Below are positions 1 to 7,144 of a DNA stretch of 11,341 bases, piece after piece. The stretch covers positions 1 to 11,341 of the forward strand of contig USEW01000049.1 of assembly GCA_900553845.1 (NCBI GenBank), read 5' to 3'. Source of the DNA: an uncultured bacterium. GTDB taxonomy: Bacteria; Cyanobacteriota; Vampirovibrionia; Gastranaerophilales; Gastranaerophilaceae. The position numbers were made by a program, and so were the translations under genes. The notes under the pieces are model-generated. The model was given only the letters and a program-made list of their open reading frames with translations, was not told the origin of the DNA and did no database searches. Every line of letters starts with the position of its first letter. Position 1 is the stretch's first letter.

Positions 1-33
1 AAATATAAATAAAAAATAGTCTTTTTTTATATC

Positions 34-62
34 TATACAAGTATAAAAAAAAATGATAAAAT
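34..62 (+). promoter_or_regulatory. Candidate extended -10 promoter of ppdK
   Basis: TATACA at 34-39 is followed by a 17-bp spacer and TAAAAT at 57-62. TGA at 54-56 directly precedes the hexamer, giving an extended -10. The expected transcript start near 69 would leave a leader of about 50 nt before the ppdK start codon. The -35 matches consensus at 4 of 6 positions and the -10 at 5 of 6. The surroundings are very AT-rich, so chance matches are possible. The call is strengthened by the same architecture upstream of ileS, surE and the last gene. Confidence 0.45.
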
Positions 63-117
63 TAACTAAAATATATGTGTTTTAATTGTTATTAATTTTG
101 CTATAGGAGATATCAAT

Positions 118-2772
118 ATGGAAGAGAAAAAAGTATGGCTTTTTAAAGAGGGCAATGCAAAAATGCGTGAATTATTAGGTGGTAAAGGCGCAAACTTGGC
201 TGAAATGACAAATATTGGTTTGCCTGTACCTCCTGGGCTTACAATAACGACAAAAACCTGTATGGAATATATTGATAACGATAATAAAATGCCAGAAGGA
301 TTGATGGATGAAGTTAAAAATGCTTTAAAGGAGGTTGAAGAGCAGACAAATAAAAAATTTGGTGATAAAGAAAATCCTTTATTATTGTCGGTTCGTTCAG
401 GAGCTCAAATTTCAATGCCTGGTATGATGGAAACTATTCTTAACTTAGGTTTGAATGATGAGACATTATTGGGGTTAATAAATTTAACAAAAAATGAAAG
501 ATTTGCATATGACAGTTTTCGTCGTTTTTTAACAATGTTTGGTTCTGTTGTTTTAGATATTGATAGACAAAAATTTGAAGATACTTTATCAAAAGTAAAA
601 GAAGAAGAGAATGTTTGCCTTGATTCTGAGGTTAGTGCTGAGGGATTAAAAAAATTAATTCCTGTTTATAAAGATTTAATAAAAAACGAGACAGGTATTG
701 AATTTCCTCAAGATCCTTATAAACAACTTGAAATGGCTATTGAAGCTGTGTTTAAATCCTGGAACATACCAAGAGCTATTGCATACCGAACTCATTACCA
801 TATTGACCATTGTCTTGGAACAGGTGTCAATATACAAACGATGGTATTTGGAAATATGGGGGATGATAGTGCTACTGGTGTTTCGTTTACTCGTAATCCT
901 TCAAACGGTGAAAATGAGTTTTATGGAGAATATTTAACAAATGCACAAGGTGAAGACGTAGTTGCCGGCATAAGAACTCCAAAACCTATTTCTGAATTAA
1001 AAAATGAAATGCCCAAAATTTATGAACAATATGTTGAAATTGCTAAAAAACTTGAAAGTTATTATAAAGATATTCAGGATATGGAATTTACAATAGAAAA
1101 GGGTAAATTATATATTTTACAAACAAGAAACGGTAAAAGAACTGCAAAAGCTGCGGTCAAGATAGCTTGTGATATGGTAAAAGAAGGCTTAATTAATAAA
1201 GAAAAAGCTATTACTTTAGTTGATGCAAATCAATTATATCAACTTCTTTTACCGGCATTTGATGAAAAAGCTAAAAAAGAAGCAAAAATTATTGCAAAAG
1301 GCTTGGCTGCTTCACCGGGTGCTGCAAGGGGAAAAATAGTTTTTGATACAGAAGAAGCTTCAAGACGCGGTGAGAATGGCGAAAAAGTTATACTTGTTCG
1401 TGTTGAAACTTGTCCTGATGATATTCATGGTATGATTTGTTCACAGGGTGTTTTAACTTTAAGAGGAGGTATGACATCTCATGCAGCAGTTGTTGCAAAG
1501 GGAATGGGAAAACCATGTGTTGCAGGTTGTGAAGATTTATGTATTGATTTAAAAAATGAAACTTTAACTACAACAGATGGAAAAGTATATAAGAAAAATG
1601 ATGTTATTTCAATGGATGGCTCAACAGGTGAAATTATGGAAGGTGACATTAAAACGGTTGAGCCAAAGATGGATGATGATTTTAATACATTCTTTTTATG
1701 GGTTGATGAAATACGTGAAATGGAAGTTCGTGCAAATGCTGACACTCCAAAAGATGTTGAAAATGCTTTAAAATATGGAGCTAAAGGTGTTGGATTATGT
1801 AGAACAGAACATATGTTTATGGATCCAAATAGGCTTCCCTGGGTACAAAAAATGATTATTGCTAAAACAAAAGAAGAAAGAGAAGAAGCTTTAAATCATT
1901 TACTTCCTATGCAGCAGAATGATTTTTATAATATGTTTAAAGCATTAGGCGAATACCCTATGACAATTAGACTTTTAGATCCTCCATTACATGAATTTTT
2001 ACCTTCAAAGGATGAATTAATTGAAAAAGTAGCAACAAAGAAGGCTAAAAATGAAGACTTTAAAGATGATGAAAAAATGCTATCCATTGTTGAAAATTTA
2101 TCTGAATCAAATCCTATGATGGGGCTTCGCGGTTGTCGTTTGGGACTTTTATATCCTGAAATCAATGAAATGCAGGTAAAAGCTATTATTCAAGCTGCAA
2201 TTGATGCTAAAAAAGAAGGAATTGATGTAAAACCTGAAATAATGGTACCTTTGGTTGGAACTGTTAATGAATTAAAAGAAGCACGTAAAATTATTGAGCA
2301 AACTGCAAATTATGTTATGAAAAAAAATGAGGTTCAACTTGAATATAAAATAGGAACAATGATTGAAATTCCAAGGGCAGCTTTAACAGCGGATGAAATA
2401 GCACAGGAAGCACAGTTCTTTTCTTTTGGAACAAATGATTTAACTCAGATGACATATGGTTTTTCCCGTGATGATGCTGAGGGTAAATTTATGAATGCAT
2501 ATTTGACAAAGGGTATTTTGCCAAATAACCCTTTTGAAAGGTTAGATCAAACAGGAGTCGGATGTCTGATGCAAATAGCTCTTGATAAAGCTTTAAAAAT
2601 TAAACCTGATTTAAAAAGAGGTATATGTGGAGAACATGGCGGAGATCCATCAAGTGTTAAATTCTGTTATAAGCTTGGATTAAACTATGTTTCATGTTCT
2701 CCGTTTAGACTTCCTCAGGCAAGGCTTGCTGCTGCTCAAGCTGTTATTGAGGCTAAAGATAAACTTCTATAA
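118..2772 (+). CDS. ppdK: Pyruvate, phosphate dikinase
   Basis: Complete 884-residue PPDK (EC 2.7.9.1), which interconverts pyruvate + ATP + phosphate with PEP + AMP + pyrophosphate in the cytoplasm. The length is normal for bacterial PPDK (about 870-880). The N-terminal ATP-grasp part (roughly residues 1-340) shows GGKGANLAEM and the VRSGAQISMPGMM segment. The central swivelling domain carries GGMTSHAAV with the phosphorylated His at residue 455 (nt 1480-1482), the same number as in the Clostridium symbiosum enzyme. The C-terminal PEP/pyruvate barrel contains IEIPRAALTAD, SFGTNDLTQMTYG and CGEHGGDP with catalytic Cys837 (nt 2626-2628). The ATG is preceded by AGGAGA at 105-110 with a 7-nt gap. 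The gene appears monocistronic, with 172 bases to the next start. In anaerobes the enzyme serves pyrophosphate-linked glycolysis or gluconeogenesis; the direction cannot be told from sequence. No defects are seen. Confidence 0.98.
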   Translation: MEEKKVWLFKEGNAKMRELLGGKGANLAEMTNIGLPVPPGLTITTKTCMEYIDNDNKMPEGLMDEVKNALKEVEEQTNKKFGDKENPLLLSVRSGAQISMPGMMETILNLGLNDETLLGLINLTKNERFAYDSFRRFLTMFGSVVLDIDRQKFEDTLSKVKEEENVCLDSEVSAEGLKKLIPVYKDLIKNETGIEFPQDPYKQLEMAIEAVFKSWNIPRAIAYRTHYHIDHCLGTGVNIQTMVFGNMGDDSATGVSFTRNPSNGENEFYGEYLTNAQGEDVVAGIRTPKPISELKNEMPKIYEQYVEIAKKLESYYKDIQDMEFTIEKGKLYILQTRNGKRTAKAAVKIACDMVKEGLINKEKAITLVDANQLYQLLLPAFDEKAKKEAKIIAKGLAASPGAARGKIVFDTEEASRRGENGEKVILVRVETCPDDIHGMICSQGVLTLRGGMTSHAAVVAKGMGKPCVAGCEDLCIDLKNETLTTTDGKVYKKNDVISMDGSTGEIMEGDIKTVEPKMDDDFNTFFLWVDEIREMEVRANADTPKDVENALKYGAKGVGLCRTEHMFMDPNRLPWVQKMIIAKTKEEREEALNHLLPMQQNDFYNMFKALGEYPMTIRLLDPPLHEFLPSKDELIEKVATKKAKNEDFKDDEKMLSIVENLSESNPMMGLRGCRLGLLYPEINEMQVKAIIQAAIDAKKEGIDVKPEIMVPLVGTVNELKEARKIIEQTANYVMKKNEVQLEYKIGTMIEIPRAALTADEIAQEAQFFSFGTNDLTQMTYGFSRDDAEGKFMNAYLTKGILPNNPFERLDQTGVGCLMQIALDKALKIKPDLKRGICGEHGGDPSSVKFCYKLGLNYVSCSPFRLPQARLAAAQAVIEAKDKLL

Positions 2773-2850
2773 ATAGAGTTCATTCTAATTTTTATAAAGC
2801 TCATATTAATTAGATAAAATATCTGGAATTTAAGGTAAAACTATATTATC

Positions 2851-2872
2851 AATATTGTTGTAATATTTTTTT
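2851..2872 (+). terminator. Weak candidate terminator after ppdK
   Basis: AATATT, a 5-nt loop and AATATT again (self-complementary arms) are followed by a run of T residues through 2872. The geometry is that of an intrinsic terminator, but the stem is all A-T and only 6 bp, so it would be weak. It lies about 80 nt beyond the ppdK stop. No better hairpin was seen in 2773-2944. Confidence 0.25.
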
Positions 2873-2931
2873 ACAAAACTTAATGGCAAAAAATTATATG
2901 TTTGTTTTTAAAATGAATATAGAACTATTTT

Positions 2932-2937
2932 GAAGGA
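2932..2937 (+). promoter_or_regulatory. Ribosome binding site fixing the nucleotidase start at 2945
   Basis: GAAGGA lies 7 nt before the ATG at 2945. A longer reading from a TTG at 2930 would put this site inside the coding sequence and has no upstream Shine-Dalgarno match of its own, so the ATG is preferred. Confidence 0.75.
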
Positions 2938-2944
2938 TTTGAAT

Positions 2945-4558
2945 ATGAGTTTTAATATTGATTATAATATGTATACATATAAACCAATGAGCAGCATTCA
3001 GTTATCTTCGCATAGGAGTGAAAATAAAAATGAGAATCAAAAAAATAATAATGACAATTTGCAAAATTCAATAAAAAATAATAAGAATGCAAAAGTTTCA
3101 ATATTTTATATGAATGATGTCCATGGTCAGGTTCCAAGGATGGAGCAGTTAACAAGTGCAGCAATGGCACATGATTTATATGTAAAATCAAATAATATTG
3201 ACGGTTTGAAGCTTGCCTCTGGTGATATTATGCTTGGGAAAAATGAAGCTGTTAATAAAACAGCGTTATCGTTTTTACAACTTATTGGTACAAATGGCTA
3301 CGGGCTTGGCAATCATGAATTTGATGCGGGTGCAACTCAATTACATAGTCATATTAAAAATAGTGACTTAAAAATATTGGGAATGAATTTAAATTATCCA
3401 AAAGATGAGTCCAAACTTAAAGATAAGATTGTACGCTCAAGTATTGAGGAAATAAACGGAAATAAATATGGAATAATAGGTGTTCAGCCTTCGAGCTTAT
3501 CCGAACGTGTTCAAAGTAGTAACCAATTAGAAGGTATTACTGTTGATAGTATTCCAAAAACTATTGTTGAAATTCAAGAAGAAGTTAATATGCTCAAAGA
3601 AAAAGGAATAAATAAAATAATACTTCTTTCCCATAGCGGCTATGAAGTTGATAAAGCTATTGCAAAATATGTAGATGGTTTAGATGTTATATTAGGCGGA
3701 CACTCTCATGATTTAATTGAAGGTATTAAAGAGGGAGAAAATTTATTTTATTCAAAATCCAATGAACCTATCATTATAACTCAAGCAGGGCGTGATGGTA
3801 AAAATTTTGGTGTTTTAGATTTAGAATTTGATGAAAAAGGAACAATTGTTAAAGCTAAAAATAATGTTAAAGTAACAGATAATTATCCAAGAAACATAAT
3901 TACAACATGCATTGCAAATAAATATTTTAATGACGTGCCTGAGATTATAGGCGATTTAACTTATACTGATAAATGTCCTCAAAATCAACTTATAGCTGAA
4001 AATCCTTTTGCAAGTTTTATTGCAGATGGAATGAAAACGCAATTAAATGCTGACATTGCTTTAATAAATAGTGGTAATTTACGCGGCACGATACCAAAGG
4101 GGGAAATTTCAAGCAGAGATGTTTCAAGCATTGTTCCTTTTAAAAATAGAATGACTTTAGCCTATGTTTCACAATCAGATTTAGTCGAAGCGTTAAAGTT
4201 TTTTGGTAAATCATTAAATAAATATGATTCAAAGCCAGGAATTCTTCAAGTGTCAGGAATTCGTTATGAGTTGGATAAAGATGGAGAACTTAAAAAACTT
4301 TATTTTGTCAATAAAGATGGCAATAAAGAAAAAATTGATATTGAAAATCCTGATAAAAATAAAAAATACTTAGTTGCCATGGATGATTATGTATCATCGG
4401 CAAACGAGTGTCCCGAATGTATTAAAAAATTAAATACAAAAGATACAATTCAAGTTTTTGATTATGATAAAGATAAACTCGCTATTGATTATATAAAAAG
4501 TTTTAACAATAAGCCATTTGAAATAAAATGTGATGGTCGAATTAAAATTGATGATTAA
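2945..4558 (+). CDS. UshA-like 5'-nucleotidase/2',3'-cyclic phosphodiesterase family metallophosphatase
   Basis: A 537-residue two-domain enzyme of the 5'-nucleotidase (UshA/CpdB) superfamily, expected to release phosphate from nucleotides or related phosphoesters with a two-metal centre. The metallophosphatase domain (about residues 50-320) shows the full motif series: NDVHG (Asp58, His60), SGDIMLG (Asp94), GNHEFDAG (Asn123, His124), LLSHSG (His230) and GGHSHD (His253, His255). The C-terminal substrate domain (about 330-537) shows NPFASFIAD, NSGNLRG (Arg380), VPFKNRM and QVSGIRYELD. Residues 1-45 lack a hydrophobic signal peptide and hold an Asn/Lys/Glu/Gln-rich low-complexity stretch (about 24-49), whereas most relatives are exported. 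A CPEC pair sits near the C-terminus (Cys489, Cys492). Start ATG 2945 is chosen by its GAAGGA site. No strong promoter was found; TTTACA at 2870 with TTATAT at 2894 is a poor candidate. Exact substrate is unknown. Confidence 0.9.
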   Translation: MSFNIDYNMYTYKPMSSIQLSSHRSENKNENQKNNNDNLQNSIKNNKNAKVSIFYMNDVHGQVPRMEQLTSAAMAHDLYVKSNNIDGLKLASGDIMLGKNEAVNKTALSFLQLIGTNGYGLGNHEFDAGATQLHSHIKNSDLKILGMNLNYPKDESKLKDKIVRSSIEEINGNKYGIIGVQPSSLSERVQSSNQLEGITVDSIPKTIVEIQEEVNMLKEKGINKIILLSHSGYEVDKAIAKYVDGLDVILGGHSHDLIEGIKEGENLFYSKSNEPIIITQAGRDGKNFGVLDLEFDEKGTIVKAKNNVKVTDNYPRNIITTCIANKYFNDVPEIIGDLTYTDKCPQNQLIAENPFASFIADGMKTQLNADIALINSGNLRGTIPKGEISSRDVSSIVPFKNRMTLAYVSQSDLVEALKFFGKSLNKYDSKPGILQVSGIRYELDKDGELKKLYFVNKDGNKEKIDIENPDKNKKYLVAMDDYVSSANECPECIKKLNTKDTIQVFDYDKDKLAIDYIKSFNNKPFEIKCDGRIKIDD

Positions 4559-4765
4559 TTAATGTCGATTAGTATTAGTATTTTCAAAAATATTGCGAGC
4601 TTGCGAAAGGCTTAAAATTTTAAAAGAACAAATTCCTTCATCTTTTTTCATTACACCCAAACTTGTAAGTTTGCTTACCATGTAATCATTTAGGTCATTT
4701 GGATTTATGAATAACGGACAAATTTCATTACATATTTCGTTTTTAAATGGACATACTTTCATCAT
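4559..4765 (-). CDS. Small four-cysteine protein of unknown function, coupled to GH57
   Basis: A 68-residue product read from ATG at 4765 (a second ATG follows immediately at 4762). I do not recognise a named family. It has four cysteines in the pattern C5-x6-C12-x3-C16-x29-C46, within CPFKNEIC, NEICPLF and GICSFK. This arrangement suggests a small zinc- or iron-sulphur-binding fold. There is no signal peptide or membrane segment. The C-terminal part (SQARNIFENTN) looks helical and polar. It starts 23 bases inside the 3' end of the GH57 gene in another frame and has no clear Shine-Dalgarno site, so translation is probably coupled to GH57. Its stop codon lies directly against the stop of the convergent nucleotidase gene. 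Being a real gene is supported by tight packing, the paired CP-F motifs and normal composition, but not by homology that I can verify. Confidence 0.7.
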   Translation of the reverse strand: MMKVCPFKNEICNEICPLFINPNDLNDYMVSKLTSLGVMKKDEGICSFKILSLSQARNIFENTNTNRH

Positions 4766-7061
4766 AATTTAACTCGTTAATTATAAAATTTTTTTTACTA
4801 TCAGGACGTATTAACGAAAGTAATAAATCCTGTGGACAAACTTCTTCTGTTTTATCAAAAATACTTGTAATAAAACAAAACTCAATTTTTTCACCTTTAA
4901 TAATATTCAAATCATCAAATGGTATGCTGATATATAAATTATTATCAAAGTTATATTCGACATTATTTGATAAACTATACGTCCAAAGATTATTACTAAT
5001 AGCCTGTGATAATTGTATCAAAATATTACTGCTATCTTTAAATGTAATTTTAACTTCATTTGTATATTTTTCTTTTAAAGTAGGGTAAATGTCATCATGA
5101 CTAATTAGAGTACGGACTGATGATTGATTAAGAACATTCTCAGGTGATAATGCGGATTCTTTTTTGTAATATATGAATATTTTAAATTGATTATTTAAGC
5201 TAAAATCATTTTTACACTCAGAGAGTAAAAAATTATTTAAATCAAATTTAAAATACATTTTATCATTATCACAACCAAAAAAGATTTTATTTAAAATTCT
5301 TTTATCTTCCATAATTGGTCGAGAAGGTATTTCAATAAATCCTGCATTTTTCCAAATATTATCATCGTTTGTATCGTAAATATTTGGAGTAATTAAACTT
5401 TTTTGATTACGGGATGGTTTGCCGATACTTGAAATAAGAGAATTATCAAGATATTCAGGATAATCCATATACAAGGCACGGTAAACATTCATTAAATGTT
5501 GACGAAACAAATAATCAAAAATGTTATCTTGTCCGCTATCATTTGGTTCTCCATACCACCAGAACCAATCGCTTCCTTGGGCTATTTGAAGTTCTTCACG
5601 GGCTTGTTTAAGTTGTTGGGATGAAAAAACACCCTGACGTTCAAATTTATATAGATCATTATATGTATTATTTAAATATTCCCAAGCCAAGTTTTTAGTA
5701 GGCTCAGCAACCCAAAGTTGAAAGTTACGATTTATCCAACTGCCCGGTGCTATTTTATTTAGTTGAGTTTTTTTATTATTTTCAATATAATCGCTTAAAA
5801 GTACACACTCAAGAGAGTCATCATTATTTATTTTAGAGTATAAACCGTTTAAAAAGTCAATGCCGTCATTTTCAAAACTTTCCCAGCTATTTTCTCCATC
5901 CATGGCAATGAGTAAAAGATGATTATTTGATGGCGAATCTTCTAATTTACTTTGCATTGTTTTGATTCTGTCATATATGTCGTTTAACGAATCATTTGTT
6001 TCATGAAGCGGATATTCAAAACTTATTAAATTAGGTATGACACTATTTCGAAATACTAAGCTAATATCACCTTTTGTATTTTTATAGTTATAAACCTGTG
6101 TCACATCATAAGGGTCAATAATTGAGCCCCTATGGTCACGTATAAATTCTTTTTTTAATGAAGCAGAAAGAATACCCTCATCTGATAATGTCCATTTAAC
6201 ACCAGCTTTAATAAGGCAATCTAAAGTATCTTTTGAAATACAATGTTCAGAAGGCCAAATACCTTTGGGTCTTATACCAAATAATTCTTCCATTCTATTT
6301 AATGCCTTAATTGTTTGATTGTATGCATCGTCTTTCATATTAAATTCGCCTTTGGGCATAGGATATCTTGTTGCAGATGCTTTTGCATCTTTCATATTCA
6401 ATAAAAGTGGCAAAATAGGATGATAATAAGGGCTTGTTTGAAGTTCAATTTTTCCTTTTTGTTGAAATTCTTTGTATTTTGGAATTATATTACGTATTAT
6501 ATCTCGATGAATTTCGATAATTTTTTGTCTATCTTCTAGAGTGTAATTTTTTTCTTTTTCAATAAGAACTTTTAATTCAGGATAAACTTGTTTCCAATAT
6601 GGATCCATCCACGAAATATTAAAAAGTGCCATAATATCTGAGTATTCTTGTTCTGAAAAAGAATCTACATTAGTATCCTCAATTGTAAGCCGTTTTTTGT
6701 ATAATGTTTCATAATATGAATGATGTTTTATCATATGACGATAATTTGCATCAAAAAAATTGTTAAGGATATAAACTTTATCATCAAATGTCAAATCGTT
6801 AATATCTGTTATTGTAAGTTTTGAATGAATATCGTGTGTATTATTATCAGTATAATCAATTAAAGCATCAAGTAAAACCGGAACAAAATTAAAATTAAGT
6901 TTTATTTTATCGTATTTGTCAGAAATTAGAAGCATATCCAAATAATCTTTAACAGCATGTAATCGAACCCAAGGCATATAATAAATGCCATTTTCATTAA
7001 TATCTTTATATAAAGGTTGGTGCATATGCCATAAAAAAGCTATTGATAATTTTTTTTTCAT
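4743..7061 (-). CDS. Glycoside hydrolase family 57 protein (alpha-amylase/alpha-mannosidase type, COG1449-like)
   Basis: A 772-residue cytoplasmic enzyme acting on alpha-glucans by a retaining mechanism. GH57 conserved regions are visible in order: LWHMHQP (residues 10-16), LQTSPYYHPILPLL (207-220), GIWPSEHCIS with candidate nucleophile Glu272, and LLIAMDGENSWE with candidate acid/base Asp388. A further conserved block, GSDWFWWYGE (496-505), is followed by the FDYLFRQHL segment (515-523). Residues from about 550 to the end form an extra region, probably beta-rich, without a motif I can name. No signal peptide is present. The ATG at 7061 is chosen because homologues begin just before the HQP strand. 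The open frame extends upstream to 7304 but would run through the divergent ileS start. No Shine-Dalgarno site precedes this ATG, and a TATAAT sits only 7-12 bases upstream of it. The 3' end overlaps the four-cysteine gene by 23 bases. Amylase, amylopullulanase and transferase activities cannot be separated from sequence. Confidence 0.92.
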   Translation of the reverse strand: MKKKLSIAFLWHMHQPLYKDINENGIYYMPWVRLHAVKDYLDMLLISDKYDKIKLNFNFVPVLLDALIDYTDNNTHDIHSKLTITDINDLTFDDKVYILNNFFDANYRHMIKHHSYYETLYKKRLTIEDTNVDSFSEQEYSDIMALFNISWMDPYWKQVYPELKVLIEKEKNYTLEDRQKIIEIHRDIIRNIIPKYKEFQQKGKIELQTSPYYHPILPLLLNMKDAKASATRYPMPKGEFNMKDDAYNQTIKALNRMEELFGIRPKGIWPSEHCISKDTLDCLIKAGVKWTLSDEGILSASLKKEFIRDHRGSIIDPYDVTQVYNYKNTKGDISLVFRNSVIPNLISFEYPLHETNDSLNDIYDRIKTMQSKLEDSPSNNHLLLIAMDGENSWESFENDGIDFLNGLYSKINNDDSLECVLLSDYIENNKKTQLNKIAPGSWINRNFQLWVAEPTKNLAWEYLNNTYNDLYKFERQGVFSSQQLKQAREELQIAQGSDWFWWYGEPNDSGQDNIFDYLFRQHLMNVYRALYMDYPEYLDNSLISSIGKPSRNQKSLITPNIYDTNDDNIWKNAGFIEIPSRPIMEDKRILNKIFFGCDNDKMYFKFDLNNFLLSECKNDFSLNNQFKIFIYYKKESALSPENVLNQSSVRTLISHDDIYPTLKEKYTNEVKITFKDSSNILIQLSQAISNNLWTYSLSNNVEYNFDNNLYISIPFDDLNIIKGEKIEFCFITSIFDKTEEVCPQDLLLSLIRPDSKKNFIINELNYDESMSI

Positions 7062-7067
7062 AACATT

Positions 7068-7073
7068 ATTATA
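7068..7073 (-). promoter_or_regulatory. Candidate -10 box of GH57 (possibly leaderless)
   Basis: A perfect TATAAT on the minus strand ends 6 bases before the GH57 start codon. Transcription beginning the usual 6-8 bases downstream would start at or within the ATG, giving a leaderless message. The -35 position (7091-7096, TTTATC on the minus strand) is a poor match. Absence of a Shine-Dalgarno site agrees with this reading but does not prove it. Confidence 0.35.
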
Positions 7074-7098
7074 CTTTAAAATAAATCCATGATAAAAT
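7070..7098 (+). promoter_or_regulatory. Candidate extended -10 promoter of ileS
   Basis: TAAAAT at 7093-7098 is preceded directly by TGA at 7090-7092, with TATACT at 7070-7075 after a 17-bp spacer. The start near 7105 would give a leader of about 40 nt containing AAGGAG at 7132-7137. The -35 is weak (3 of 6), so the extended -10 would have to carry the promoter. It overlaps the candidate GH57 promoter on the other strand. Confidence 0.4.
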
Positions 7099-7113
7099 TG
7101 TATCATAAATTTA
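7082..7113. promoter_or_regulatory. 32-bp imperfect dyad between GH57 and ileS (possible operator)
   Basis: The core is a perfect inverted repeat, ATGATA (7089-7094), six bases, TATCAT (7101-7106). Beyond a 2-bp mismatch, TAAAT (7082-7086) mirrors ATTTA (7109-7113). Counting the whole 32 bp around the axis at 7097/7098, 13 of 16 base pairs are symmetric. It covers the candidate ileS -10 and the upstream part of the GH57 promoter. A dimeric repressor site is the natural reading; the regulator is unknown. AT-rich DNA raises the chance of such symmetry. Confidence 0.4.
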
Positions 7114-7144
7114 ATAATAGTTAAATTATGCAAGGAGCCAAAGC

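Noticed and set aside
1479..1745. Minus-strand open frame inside ppdK (88 codons)
   Set aside because: It is fully antisense to the conserved phosphohistidine domain, has no recognisable motif, and is a by-product of the forward codon bias. The same applies to the frames at 1926-2165, 2952-3191, 7584-7914 and 9138-9416.
2930..2944. TTG start adding five residues to the nucleotidase
   Set aside because: The GAAGGA ribosome binding site would lie inside the extension and correctly spaces the ATG at 2945.
7062..7144. T-box riboswitch before ileS
   Set aside because: The gap is only 83 bases, too short for a T-box leader, and no T-box sequence or terminator hairpin is seen.
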